A DNA stretch of 64,000 nt, from assembly GCA_963691705.1 (NCBI GenBank), contig OY829543.1, positions 33,689,523-33,753,522 of the forward strand, in the 5' to 3' direction. The notes beneath the pieces were generated by a model. That model made no database searches, was not told the DNA's origin, and worked only from the letters and a program-made list of their open reading frames with translations. This DNA is from Viola odorata (Eukaryota > Streptophyta > Magnoliopsida > Malpighiales > Violaceae). Each line of letters begins with the position of its first letter. Within the stretch, counting starts at the first letter, position 1. The translations under genes were made by a program, and so were the position numbers. Of this stretch, positions 1 to 12,090 are shown piece by piece.

Positions 1-85
1 AGCGAAAAATGAGTAACCAACGTGTTATACCATGTCTCCTGACAGATAATACGGTGGAAACTGTGCCTTAGTCAGAGAACTTTAC

Positions 86-3000
86 CTCTTCAGAACTGAA
101 TTGAAGAAGCATTGCAATAACAGGCATAAGAGCCTCAACTTCACCTGTTCAGAGCACTGTTAGCAAGTGTATACCAGAATCATCGAGACGTCAATTGAAT
201 CACTCTAGACAAGTACCTGTTTCAAGAAGCTTCAAGACAATATTTTTCAGATATGTCATATCCACCCCCTCCCTTCTCTCTCTTCTTTCCATGCTCCGCA
301 GCTCCTCCTTCAACATAGCCTCCTGTACTCATTGAGTAAAGTATTTTAATCATTAGCTTGCTTGAACTAGTGACAGAAAACAATTTTTAATACTGGCAAA
401 ATCTACGTATGGTGCCTGCATTCTCTTGACTTATCCAGCACATATTTCCAATTTTGATAATGGATCCATCCTCCATCTAATCTACAAGGATTAAGCTACA
501 ATTACTACAGGGCCCAAGTTCTCCTTCATCATTCAGTTCTATTAGGACTGAGGAGCCACTCTTGCAGAAACACCATAAGGCACGCGTCGTCTTAGGTTTT
601 AAAGAAGTTAAGAGCCAAACCATTTAGTTCAATGTGGTCCAAATCTATTCAAAACTATTTGGTTTAATCCAGTAGTTATGGTAAATATGACCTCCTTTCA
701 AGTATCTGCAGATAGTTCTCATATTTCATGACTTGAATGGTACTCATCCCTCTCAAAATAGCTACTCTACTGGTTTAACCATGATAAGTTTCATAAATAA
801 CATTCTCAAGTGCAAGTGCTATGTGATCTTTTAAATAGAAGACCCAGGGAAAGGGAAATCAGACGTTTCTATACCTGTTGGCTGTGCAGACGATTTCCCC
901 GTTCAAGTTCCTCAATCTCTTCCTAAGAATTGAAACAATTATCAGAAAGACTGAACCAGAATAAACTTAACTGAAAAATATACTGACTGGAGATACTGGA
1001 GATGACATACTTGTAGTGCCAAAATATGCCGCTGTGACTGTGCTAGTTCTTCTTCTCTCTGTGCTTGTTGCCTTGCCAAAATCTGAAATTTAAATAACAA
1101 TCAAATCAAGGCCACAAAGGCACAAACTATTAAACTAGCCAACCAATGAAAATTGCTCTCATTGTTTAAGCATCCTGCTAACATTCTCAACAAATTTACA
1201 TAAGGCGATAGTATTAAGTAGAAATATGATCTACCAGAATCTGTTGTTCTTCAGAAGAGGGGCTAAAATTTGGTGCATCTTGTTTATGCGATTCTGAAAG
1301 ATACAAGTTCAAAAAGAAAGGAAACGGTAGAACCGCAACAACTACCAACAATAGAATGGTATGGCACATAGCAAAACAAATTATACTTTGGTCTAACTAA
1401 AATAAATTTGAGAACGCAAAGGAACTCCCTCACACCTGTGATGTTATCTTCATAGTGATTAGCCTGAAAAAACAAGAAGTTTCCAAGGATTAGACCAGAA
1501 AATATTGATTCATCAGAGTTCTATGCACAAAGGGAAAATTCAGAAGCACTTTTAAGAAAAGACATACTGGTGGTCTTGACTCAAGAGACTCAGATAGATT
1601 CTTATTATCATCAAGAAGTTTAGATATTTCTCTGTCCTTCTCCCCAATCATTGTATCAGCAAGGTCACGGAATGAAGCATGCTCCTCCTAGAAGTAGTGA
1701 ATGAGATTAATCAACAGAGAGTAATAATTATTTAGTATGCGCCCAAAAAACTTGACAAGTAGCAAGGTACCTTTAGTTTTTTATATTGTAGTTTGAGCTC
1801 TTCAAATTCTCTCTGAATATTTTGACCAGAAGACACTTCATTTTCGGCCTTCAATGCTTCATATCTCACTGTGAATTCATTTTCCAATACAAACTCAGAT
1901 CAATCAAATATGCACAGAAAACAAAAGGGAAGTAACAATAAAAGATTGTTGAAGTAAGTTCAGTTCTATTACATCGCCATGACTCTTCCAAACTTTGAAG
2001 GTTCGTTTCCCATGCTTCTTTATCTGATTGGTGACGAGCATTTGCAGCCTCAAGTTTTACTTCTATACTTTTGATCTGCTTCTTGGCATCAGTAAGAGCC
2101 ATATCCCTTGAACAATCACAAAATAGAAAACATTGAGATAAATAGCACTTCCACTTATTGAGGTATTGCACAAGGAATAAAAACCATTGACAGTAACCTC
2201 TCTCTCTTTTGGGAGAAAATGAGATAAAGAGACATGCGGATATGAACAATGGGAAACCACCATGAAATTTGGAGAACTGAGTTACCGTTCAGCAAGCTCT
2301 TTATCATAATTAGCTAATGCAGCCTGAAGATCTTGAATGGCATTTTCCTTTTCCGTCACTGCCAGCGATATCTCTCTCTCAGCCTCCTAAAGAACAGAAG
2401 AATCATTATCAGCCAAAAATATTTAAAGGGCATATCACTTCAGTAGTAACTTGGCACTACTAGCTAAATGTAGCCAGAAGCATGTACTTTCAGTGCTTCC
2501 TCAAGAGCTTTAATTTCTTCCGAGTCCTTAGCTGCAGCTATCTCTGCATCCTTTTTCTGGAGAAGTGCATGAGCACGATGCTTATATGAGGAGAATTCAT
2601 TTTCAAGGTGTTTGAGCTGCAACATATAGATTGATAAAAGGAATAAATCAGATAAGGATGTAAGAATGCCACTTTACATTAAAGAATGGAGTTTGAAAGC
2701 CATTGTGCCTTGAACTAAACTTTTCTATCACAATTAGCTGCTCTCAGGTCAGCGAGCACTCTAACCAAATAGTTGTCACCTGCTAGGGTTTCTATTTCAA
2801 TCAGCACCTAACTGATTTTGCAATAACTCATTAGGCAAGCATGCTCACCCTCACAGCTCTTCCCACCCACCCACACATGCGCATCTGGAGACAAGGAAAT
2901 TAACTAGATACCTTCTACCCACACATGCACATTTGGAGAGAAGGAAATTAATAAGATACCTTCTCTTTGATGGCCAATAAATCAGCATCTTTGTTGCTTA

Positions 3001-6000
3001 GCAATTGGCTTTGTGCAGACACTTCTGATTCCAGCTGACCTGCCCGAAGAGAATCATGACGGTCAATTACCCTTAATCAGCATCAAACTAAACAAATGTT
3101 TATCAGATGGTAGAGTCTAGAGGCATACTTCTCATTTTAGCGGCTTCGATTTCAGCACGAATGCAGTTACCCTCAACAGTTTCCAGTTTCATTTTGAGTG
3201 CTTGGGATGCAGCTTCCAGAATCTCCTTTTCTTTCTCCTGAAAGCACAGCACAGTGTGGTAATAAACTTAAAATATTCATGAGAATAGCTAATACAGTAA
3301 CAGAAAATAATAATGCTCCAAAAAATAATTTTAAGTAAATCATTAAGGGTGGGAAATGGCTTATGGCAGGAATATGGTCAATAACATTGTAAAGGATGGA
3401 CACTGGAAAAGTCTTAAAACATTTCATATCATGATAAGAGTACTTTTACTAAAGTTCATTGACAGATTCCGGAGAGCTTTTATTTTTCTCACAAGTCCAC
3501 AATTACTTATCCTAAATGTTGAGGCCATACATGCTCACGTTTTTGGTGGGCAAGTTCCCCCTTTACTCTTTCCAAAGCAGCTCTAACACGTGCTGCTTCT
3601 CCACTTGAAGCTGCATCCATCTCTGCAATCTTAGACTCTTTCTCTGCAACTAGCATCTGCAAAAGAAAAGCGCTATATCTGAACCTTTTTCTGTATTTTC
3701 TCAAGCACTGAGCAGGACCTGGACAAAAGGCTGTAACTAGAATACCCTAAAGCTTTAAAGTTGAAAGCCATCTTATTAAGCAATCATTTCTTTGTCTCAA
3801 GCAAAAAGGTTATGTAAACAAGGACAATGTAGTTTGTTTTCTTTGTTTCTCTCCAGACCCTGGTACAAAGTTAAGTGACCAAGGAATCTTAAAAAGATAA
3901 GTCTTACCTGCAGTGAAGATATAGTTTCAGTTGCCTTATTTCTGTCAGCTAAGGCATCGTCAAGTTGACCTTCCAAATTCTCTATATTCTACTCAAGAAA
4001 ACAAGAAGGACAAAACTAAGGCACACTTCGTCACAGGATGAATAACTAAGGAAAAGTCATGAAGCTATGGTACTCAAAAAGTAACTAAAGTTCAGGCATC
4101 TAACAATTACCTTCTGAAGTTTAGCAGAGACCTCAGCTATTGAAGCTTGCCTTTTTTCTTCTGCAGACAGTAGTAGTCCTTGCATCTCTTCCACCATCTA
4201 GAGTCAATCAACAATTTTAAATGAGTGGACATGATATCTAATCAAAAGTTCACACGCACATACTTGTGCATGAGACAGTGTTGATAAAAGGTGTGTTGCT
4301 GCTTGCCAAGGTGCCCTGGGCAAACATAAGCAATGCATCAGCCCCTACCTAATGCTGCAATGCCCAGAAGTTTTGGAAAAATGGCCAGGCCAAACTTAGC
4401 ATTTTATTTTTTGCATGATCGCATGATATAGTAGTAGTTCTGTTTATACTTCTATCTAATTTTGAGTTTATAAATTAGAACCATATTTTAATTGAGTGAG
4501 CTCTTAGCACCTTAGGCAAATACAAAAGCCCTGGTGCCTAGACATTAGCTTGCGCCTTGAGGTGTCTGTGAGGAAGGGAAGAGAGAGGGAGGTGGGAGGG
4601 GAGTGAGTGAGGAGAAGGGGGTGGTGGAAACAATTACAAACTGATGCTTAAGGTAGGCATAAGCAAACAGTACCTGTTCTTTCTCCAAAACTGTCTGTTG
4701 TAATTCCTCAAGAGCATCCTCTTTGGGCTGGAATGAACAACGCAACTCTTCAATATTGTCACGAAGTCTGGTGTCAGAAGAAACTTCACCATTTAGAATC
4801 AAATTTGAAACAAGACTAATATTGGTTGTGTGTGTCATACAGCAACTAGAATTTTTACTTGTTGTTTGCAATTCTTAATTGTTGCCGTTCTGCATCCATT
4901 GCTTTCAACGCATCATTTGCTTGTTGCCTCGTGCGCTCCAGCTCATGTTTCAGAGCTGACTGTTGGGAAGATGCTCGCTCAGCAGCTTCCTTTACCTCTC
5001 GAAACTGAGTTTCAAGGTCATCTTTTTCCTGGAAAAAAAATCTCCAAAAAGCCCAGCAACTCAGTTTCAAAAAAACTCATATATTCTTCCCATCTGTTTA
5101 CTTAAAAATTGCAACTATTGTTTTGAAAAAGAAAAGAAAAGAAGAAAAACAATGCATCTTGGGTTCACCAAAACATGAAGATAAATAATCCAAAGATACT
5201 GTATAAACTTAAGACCAACAGTCCAGAGCCATAATTTACCTTTTGAACCTCTTGAATACGCTGCTTTGCTCGTTTGTGAAGCCTTTGCAATTTGGTATCG
5301 AGTTCTGAATACTTCTCCACGCGCTCTTTAATTTCTTGATTGAATTTTTGATGAGCTACACGGAGAAACCATGCCATGTGTTTAGACTACTTAGAATAAA
5401 GAATAACAGTGCCACATCCTACACTACAAAAAATGTGAATATCATGCAAATCCTGTAACCTTCTTTTGTTTATTAGGGTTTTTACAAGGCAACCAGATAT
5501 TAAGCTCAACTTTTAGCCGGGGCTGATCAAATCCTCATTATTTTTCGCCATGTGACAAATTTAGAAACCCCCATTATTCGCCTCTACAATGAGCTACAAT
5601 ATTAATTTTGTGCAGAAGCGTAGCTAGAATCAACAACATCAATACAATTTCCACCACCTTTACAGATAACCATTCTTAAAGAACAACCTATCTGATAAGT
5701 TATTTCAATCTAAAAAAGAACATACAAAAAACTGACCTTCAGCAAGCTTTGAAGAGTACTCTTGGGCTTTTGCATCTGCCTCTGAGTATGCCTCACGAAG
5801 ATGGCTCAAAGCTTTCTCCGCTGCACCTCGTGTTTGCCTCTCTTCATCAAGCTCTCTACTCAAAGACTCAATCCGTTCACGAAGTTCGTTCACAATAGCA
5901 GAGTCCCCAGCTTCCCGATCACCTGTTTCATCTTCTGGTTTCAGATTTTTAAGCCCCTCAAACTTAGACTTAAGGAGCTCATTCTCAAATTGTAACTCAA

Positions 6001-6187
6001 CAACCATTTGTTTAAGCTGATCATTGGTAATCTCAACCAAATGAGCAGCATCAGCTGACTCATTTGCCTCAGCAACATTCCCATTGTGCTCATGATGCTT
6101 GTCAGACAACTGTTCCTCAGGCATTAAGGAAGAATCGTCCACTTGAGTTTCTACCATTTCACCGACACTTCCTTCCTCTGTTGACAT
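86..6187 (-). CDS. GRIP: Protein GRIP, trans-Golgi golgin (3' end outside window)
   Basis: Long coiled-coil golgin whose C-terminal GRIP domain is known to bind ARL1-GTP on the trans-Golgi. I read 20 coding exons with GT-AG borders and consistent phase: 6187-5737, 5355-5240, 5028-4859, 4767-4674, 4197-4111, 3988-3908, 3656-3531, 3237-3129, 3039-2960, 2616-2488, 2386-2286, 2106-1973, 1868-1771, 1687-1568, 1463-1436, 1293-1235, 1082-1011, 922-875, 322-217, 144-86. This gives 756 uninterrupted codons; plant GRIP is about 790 residues, so only the last tens of residues lie off the left edge. The protein matches plant GRIP throughout, for example LHKRAKQRIQEVQK, ELERTRQQAND and AEKESKIAEMDA. The GRIP domain is in the last two exons read (DMTYLKNIVLKLLETGEVEAL), with the tyrosine that contacts ARL1 in this family. 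The start is the first ATG of the long acidic N-terminal exon. No disabling change seen. Confidence 0.93.
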
Positions 6188-6567
6188 TATTATTGCACTG
6201 TTTTCTCAGTCATCAACTCTCAACTCTTGCATGGAAAGACAGTCCAAAATAAGAAAAACCACCACCCAAATTCACTCCTCAGCTCAAACAGCTCGAAGCA
6301 AAACAGACCAACTATACCTAAAACACAAACAGACCAAAACATAGAAATTAGCAAAACAGATTAACTGATACAACATCCAAGCGATGACAGCTACTTAGTT
6401 ACGCTACTTGAATTATGTAAGAATCAACAGATAACAATCCTTCAATCTTAGATGCCATTAATGGACGTACCTCTTCTTCAATGTTGTCATCAAACGAAAT
6501 GGTATTGGTGGAAAGCTGAAGAGATCTATGAAACAAATAAATATCTGTAAAAAAATAATTCAATTAT
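6188..6567 (-). promoter_or_regulatory. GRIP 5' leader and truncated proximal promoter
   Basis: This stretch lies directly upstream of the GRIP ATG. On the minus strand a splice donor (GAAGAG|gtacg, last exon base about 6471) suggests a non-coding first exon and an intron in the 5' UTR; the acceptor between 6190 and 6330 is ambiguous. Only about 100 bp separate this donor from the MULE-1 insertion at 6576/6577, so nearly all of the original upstream promoter now lies beyond the element, after 13339. No clear TATA box was identified. Confidence 0.5.
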
Positions 6568-6576
6568 TACAATTTA
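6568..6576. repeat. Left 9-bp target-site duplication of MULE-1
   Basis: TACAATTTA directly precedes the left terminus and recurs exactly after the right terminus at 13331-13339. Nine base pairs is the usual Mutator-superfamily duplication length. Confidence 0.9.
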
Positions 6577-6660
6577 GGGAAATGCTATTTGCGCCGAACT
6601 CCCTTGCCGAATTCCCTTGCCGACTGACGTGGCAAGAGTTAAGATATTACAAAATTGCCA
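6577..6660. repeat. Left terminal inverted repeat of MULE-1
   Basis: Starts GGGAAATGCTATTTGCGCCG and runs through GAATTCCCTTGCCGACTGACG. It is the imperfect reverse complement of 13250-13330, with the highest identity in the inner half around CTTGCCGACTGACGTGGCAA. Similarity continues into an AT-rich stretch and ends near 6660. Confidence 0.85.
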
Positions 6661-7093
6661 TTCACTCTCAAAAATAAAAATAAGCACTTAAATTCAAAAT
6701 TATCAACAAAATTGCCATTCACTCTCAAAAATAAAAATTGCCATTCCCTGCGCCGCTTCACCGAGTCAGATCCGCCATCGCCGCGCCCTCACCGCAACAG
6801 ATTCGCCATCGCCACCGGTGCCCTCACCGCACCAGAGGTTCTCACGCTCTCAGTGCTGCGCTGCCTCACCGAATCAGATTCGCCATCGCCACGCCACGCC
6901 CTCACCGCACCAGATTCATCGCCGCCTCGCCACACGCCATCGCCGCCTCGCCCTCACCGCACCAGGCTCTAAGGTATCTCATTTCTCATATTATGCTTAA
7001 TTTATATTTGATTAATTAATTAGTTACTAAGATAGTCAGTTGTGTAAACAAAACTTACTAATTTAAGAATTAATTAATCCCTAAATTAGATAG
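6661..7093. other. GC-rich subterminal region of MULE-1
   Basis: Positions 6738-6975 are rich in C and G and contain imperfect direct repeats of CCTCACCGCACCAGA and CGCCATCGCC motifs, followed by AT-rich sequence to the MYB fragment. Several frames are open, but the translated products are low-complexity Pro/Ser/Arg/His strings, so I call no gene. It may be another captured GC-rich 5' gene end or an element-specific subterminal repeat. Composition differs sharply from the AT-rich interior. Confidence 0.5.
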
Positions 7094-7638
7094 TTAATTA
7101 CCAAAATGCAGTCCATATGTTACTGAACTTCTACTGGTCAGATTGCAATCTGGGATTCCTACGACACTTAGTGGTATTAAGGGGTTGTTGTTGCATTTAC
7201 CCCCCCCCCCCCCCCCCCCAACAAAAAATGTTGGGTCTGTTTGATTTTCAAGAATTTGAAGCTGCTCTGCCATTTTCATGGATTGATCTGCTGAAATAGA
7301 AACATGGTTGCTGTCTAAACTTGAATTTCCATGGCTAAAATTGGTTTGTTGATGAGGAGCTGTCCGATTGGATTGGAAAGAATCAATTGTAAGATTTTGT
7401 TGATGCAGGGCAGCTATAGAAGATGTGTAAGAAGTTTGTTCCATTTTCTGAATCAATCTTGGCATCCAAATACACCTAACAACATCAAGAAAATTCTTGC
7501 TGTCGGATTCAATTTTGAGCTGTCTTGCCTGCTTTTGCACTCTTGTTCTCCAATAGTTCTTGATTTCATTATCTGTTCTTCCAGGTAGATGCTGTGCAAT
7601 CTTGGACCACCTAGCATCTATGATTCCAAATTTGTTTG
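7094..7638 (-). pseudogene. Captured R2R3-MYB 3' exon fragment (subgroup 20-like)
   Basis: The minus-strand frame contains the second half of an R3 MYB repeat followed by the group-specific extension: [20 protein letters not shown], then [17 protein letters not shown] and a [11 protein letters not shown] motif. This order is typical of the MYB2/62/78/108/112/116 group. The C-terminal region stays open to a natural-looking stop after YGLHFGN. Everything upstream is missing: R2, the first half of R3 and earlier exons. The strand has a glycine/C-tract insertion (a run of about 19 C at 7201-7219 on the plus strand). DNA binding needs both repeats, so this cannot act as a normal MYB factor. Its place inside the MULE shows capture. 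Confidence 0.85.
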
Positions 7639-7651
7639 TATTGCATTTTAG

Positions 7652-7755
7652 GAGTTGGAAGGTCAATCCCCTGGGACATCATCACAATTTGATACTTTCG
7701 GATTTACAGCGGCTGAAGTTGTCCGTACGCAAGTGGAGAAGGAACAACAGCAGAG
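7652..7755 (+). pseudogene. Captured exon, probably from a TGH/G-patch RNA-processing gene
   Basis: A 104-nt open segment is bracketed by an acceptor (tgcattttag) and a donor (gtatg). It encodes a peptide containing SSQFDTFGFTAAE and VEKEQQQR. The pattern DTFG-FTAAE followed by KEQ-QR recalls the region before the RPSAIPGP motif in plant TGH (GPATCH1-like) proteins; that family assignment is from memory and tentative. The neighbouring MYB fragment is on the other strand and the two abut within about 15 bp, so they are separate acquisitions or a rearranged block. No G-patch domain is present. Confidence 0.4.
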
Positions 7756-8182
7756 GTATGATATTTGCACTTGCTGAATACTTGGTAGTAATGAAGTATT
7801 TGGTTAATTATTGTTAACAGAACTTCAGTAAATAAGAAATGCGTGCCTGTTTGTAGGAGAGAAACCGATAGGTGGCATTGTTGCTGGTTTCCTTAGACAA
7901 CGTAGGATCTCTCTTACATTTTATATTCATGTTTCTTCCCCACAAGTGTTCTGTTTCTTCTTCACCTATCAAGAATCCCAAATATATCGAATTAACCTTC
8001 AGTTCAACCGTAGAGGGCAAAAGGGTTTAATCGGTGTTTAAATTAAAATCATTAATCATTATTTTTTAAATTGATAATCATATTGATTACAGAATTAGTG
8101 CACGTGTTATGATTAAGAATTAATAATTATCTGCTTCCGAATGATTTTAATAGTCTCCTTGACTCACTCTTTTGCAGGTCCG
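7756..8182. other. MULE-1 spacer between captured exons and GRF-type gene
   Basis: AT-rich sequence after the donor at 7756. It includes the probable leader or first intron of the plus-strand GRF-related gene; an acceptor-like cactcttttgcag ends just before the ATG at 8183. No convincing coding region was seen. Confidence 0.4.
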
Positions 8183-8495
8183 ATGTCAGAAAGCTCTGCA
8201 TCTTCATCGCGCACATGGAGGAGGAATACTCAATTCGGAGATGTGAACTATGAAGGACCAATGAGGTTTAGACAGTGAAGAAAATCTTAAAGGAGAAGTT
8301 AGATGTTTGAATACAAAATTAGATCATTTGCAGAATGCACACATGGAAACTGTAACTGAGGTTGCCTGTTTGCGATATGAAATAGATAGGGAAAGATTGA
8401 AGAAGTCTGGTGCTTTTATGAAGGGTGTAAAAGTAGGTTTTGGTATGTTTGTTGTCATAGGTATAGTCTGTGTAATTTTAAGCCAATTGGTTTAA
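8183..8495 (+). pseudogene. GRF-type zinc-finger protein gene, zinc finger deleted
   Basis: Homologue of the gene at 17703-18170 in MULE-2. The ATG is followed by MSESSASSSRTWRRN and continues to NYEGPMRF; there an internal deletion removes the whole zinc finger and joins out of frame to the coiled-coil part. Downstream, from about 8277, the frame again matches its homologue (HLQNAHMETV, then EIDRERLKKSGAFMKGVKV) and ends in a hydrophobic segment (GFGMFVVIGIVCVILSQLV) that looks like a C-terminal membrane anchor. In intact relatives a GRF finger (CxCG...GRRFYxC...CxFFxW) binds nucleic acid. The gene lies tail-to-tail with the transposase. The deletion and frameshift make it non-functional here. 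Confidence 0.75.
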
Positions 8496-8876
8496 TGGTA
8501 TGTAAGTGATTACAACCGTTGGAATACTGTAATGTAATTGTATTGGTATTGTTTATGGTTTGTTTATGATGTAATATAGCCTAAATATTCTCAATAATTC
8601 TGAGTTGTATCCTGATTAGGAATAGCAATGAACCTTGCACAGGATGTTGTCAAGAATTCACTTCTTGATGTGAATATCTTTGGTAAAAACACGAGTTGAA
8701 ATATAGGTCACAATATTCAACTGTAAATTTATAAGTTCTCTAATACATTAAAGAAGCAAGTTGAATATTCATTACTATCAAAACAATTACATTCTATCAT
8801 CGTTCTTAATAGCCTGCCAGTTAGCTTTCTCAACGATAAGTGTGGTAAACTTCTCAATTCTGACATGTAGAAGGTG

Positions 8877-11566
8877 TCACCAACCTGAAATGAACAGCAG
8901 CCAACAATAAGTTTGGTTTCCGAAAGCTATTACCAAGAAAGCCAAATAGTTGCAAGCAATAAATAAGTCATGTATGATGTACTATTCATCAGAAATTAGG
9001 TAAAAATAATTGACAAACATCAATTACCGTTTGGATTCTGACTGTCCGTGAAGTAGTACTCCGGCAGACCTTCATTATAATTATCATTCACCTGCAAATT
9101 CCAGTTTATAAAATTTTAGTTGTCAGTCTACAACAAATAGAACAAAAAATCCCAACGAAAAAAAACAAATATTCATACCAAACTCTCTTGAGTTGCAAAT
9201 TGATTCACACTTGATGGTTCAGATTGATCTTTCTTGCTTTTTCTCGATTGAGCACTCTATTTGAAAAACATTATTGAGAAATTAAACATCATATACAAAT
9301 ATCACAATAATTAATGAAGAAATAAATTTAAAAACAACCTTTGATACCTTTTGTTTGTTCATCTTTTGTTCTACTGTTGAGACTTTTCTTTTGGATGGAG
9401 GACGCCCTTTCGTTCGCACTTTCAAGGGACTGGAAAAATGTTGACATCCTTCTGTCATGATCGTTGCAGAGTCTTCAGCAGACTGGTTGTTACAATTACT
9501 TGAGCTACCGATTGAGAGTTTTGAAGTTGCATCATTTAAGCATCCCATTAGAATATCATAATTCTGTACAGACGCTGCTCCAATCTCCACATTCTTTGAC
9601 CATTGTGAGTTCAAATTATTGTATCTCACTCTATATTCATCATCTATGTTGTCTTCATAACAATTCTTCACATATGTATGTCTGTGTCGAACATCCTTCC
9701 TCCAGCGATGCAAGATATATTGAGATGGGACATAAGTTATATTTACCTGAATAAACACTTTCACAATATGTCTGCATATAATTTCTTTGAACTCAAACAA
9801 ACGGCATTGACACTTAAATTCAAGATTTGCAGCATCATAGCAAACAACATAGTTAATATATCTTCTTAATACACCGTCTTTGCTTCTCAAAATGTCAGTT
9901 ATTTGAAATGTCAAAACTGATTCGTACCTGTCAAATAAGGTGAAATTTTTGTGACAATTTTATCAAACGACATAGCAAGCATACATTTTTGTAACAATTT
10001 TATCAAAGCAATAATTGTACAATAGAAATTTATGCGTACCTGTCAAGAAAGACAAGATTGCAGAAAACCAAACCCCGCAACTCATCCTGAAATAACCGAA
10101 ACAATTCATTTGTGTAGGCATCTTGAAGTTGTACTTCAAAGTTAAAACCAGTTATCATAGGAATACGGGAATTGAACGAAGCAAAATCTGCTTTGTTTTC
10201 TTTCTCGATCTTACTCTTCAATGCATTATCATACTGCTCAACAAACTCCTTTAAAGACGTCTTCGGGCCAACATACCCATCAAAAAATGCATTTATACTC
10301 TCACTTCTTTGGGTTGTAGACATTCCAGCCCAAAAAATTCCTTTTACAAATGCTGGAACCCAACGATGACGATCTTCATACAAGCCACTTAACCATGTGT
10401 TTTCATTGAGATCAAAATCATTAAGCATTGTACCCCAAATCTCCTCAAATTCTTGAACCTCAATGGACTCATACACAACTCTTTTCAGAACTTTCTTAAT
10501 TTGTTTATAATCATGCCGTGATCCAAGCTTCTCAGGCAACTTCTTCATAATGTGCCATAGACAAAGACGATGGTGAGCATTAGGAAACACAGATTTGACA
10601 GCTTTTTGTATGGACCTGCATTGGTCAGTAATGATTGCATTCGGAGCCTTTGACATGCATAACAACCAAGCTTTGAACAGCCAAATGTATGTATCTGCTT
10701 CTTCATTTGAGAGTAAACCACAACCAAATAGTATAGTCTGCCCATGATGATTAACACCAACAAAAGGTGCAAAAGGCATGTCATATCTATTAGTTAAGTA
10801 AGTTGTATCAAACGATATGACATCACCAAAAGCTTCATAAGCTGCTATAGAACGTGCATCTGCCCAAAATACATTTCTTAATCTACTGTCATCATCTATA
10901 TCAAGCAGATAAAAAAAATTAGGATTCCTCTTTTGCATGCATGCAAAATACATGCTAAGTGATGCTGCATCACCAACTCCAAGCCTGATTTGTCTTTGTT
11001 TAAGAATATGGTTTCTACAATCTTTCTCTGTAAAAGTCAAGTTCTCATACCCCCCCTACTTCCACAGCCAACAAATGAAAATTATTACTCACACGTATGC
11101 CTGCTTGATCATTTGTTTCAAGCCTTCTCTTCACATACGGATCCATATTTTTATTACACTTGAAAAAACGTGCTTTTGTGGGACTCAACGCATGATTATG
11201 CTCAAGATTAACTAGAGAAATAATGCACTCTCCTTCATTAATAATAACATTGATTTTAGCCTTACAGTTAGTTTTTTTTGATGGCTTTAGATTAAAAGAA
11301 TTTTTTGCTATGGTTTTCCATGTACCTGCTCTACTACACTCAACCGAAAAATACTTCAAATTTCCATTATCATCATTCTTACCGCTTCTTCTTCTAATAC
11401 CGAATCCCAGTTCACGAGCATACTCAAGATAAAAATTATAGACTTCTTCTTCTGATATGAAGGTCATACCTGCCTTCGGAATCAATTTATCATCAGGTTC
11501 CGGCAAAGTAGGACTAATATCCCGAAAATCATTTTGAGTCTCATCACTCTGAGGCAAAGACTCCAT
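8877..11566 (-). pseudogene. MULE-1 MURA-type transposase (FAR1-MULE-SWIM), one frameshift
   Basis: Five exons read: 11566-10040, 9927-9348, 9256-9179, 9091-9028, 8884-8877; GT-AG phases agree and give about 750 codons. Domain order is a FAR1-type DNA-binding domain (EEEVYNFYLEYARELGFGIR, then NCKAKI and LEHNHAL), a MULE transposase core (SFDTTYLTNRYDMPFAPFVG, IITDQCRSIQKAV, CLWHIMKKLPEKLG, TQRSESINAFF) with candidate catalytic Asp, Asp and Glu, and a SWIM zinc finger (CQCRLFEFKEIICRHIVKVF). The only lesion seen is one extra G in a seven-G tract at 11050-11056, between the FAR1 and MULE domains. The start is ATG 11566; the frame upstream lacks homology. It is conserved with the MULE-2 copy but far less damaged. 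Confidence 0.88.
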
Positions 11567-12090
11567 TAACTCCGTAAAAAATACTGAAAAAAAAATATAA
11601 ATAAAAATGTTAGGAGACAATGGGATCAAGTTTATGTCAACAACAACATATTTATATCATCAGTTTTAATCAACACAATATATCTCTACTTTTTTTACAA
11701 TATTTAATGCATTCACTCTATACTAGAACCATCAGTATTAAAAAATATAGTGTTCGTAGCGGGTAATTCCTTTCATGCCTTCTGTTTTAACTTCATCGCA
11801 TATTTGTTGCTTCGTATATAATACGAGATTTTTTTTCAGTTCACATCTCTAGATAAAATGGTTCTCAAGCAACAATCTAGATTAACGCGTAAATAAGAGA
11901 CTACATTCTCAAACAAGTAAGAGATGAAAAATAAACCAACAATTCCAAAACTCGGGCACGAAATAGAGTAATGAGTGCTATAACTTGATTGATAAAAATT
12001 ATCTGTTACACTAAAAAGCTTAAATAGATAATTCATACAAAGTTAAAAGCAAACAAATTTTACGTATACTAATGCTGAATAAAATTATTA
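11567..12090. other. MULE-1 transposase upstream region
   Basis: AT-rich non-coding sequence upstream of the minus-strand transposase. A pyrimidine-rich acceptor-like stretch lies about 20 bp before the ATG, which suggests a 5' UTR intron. No promoter element could be fixed. Confidence 0.4.

Noticed and set aside
4545..4871. Long minus-strand ORF with a poly-Pro/Ser tail
   Set aside because: It is GRIP exon 4 read through both introns; the tail is intron translation.
6655..7019. Overlapping plus-strand ORFs in the GC-rich MULE-1 end
   Set aside because: Low-complexity Pro/Ser/Arg/His products in three frames, with no start context, homology or splice support.
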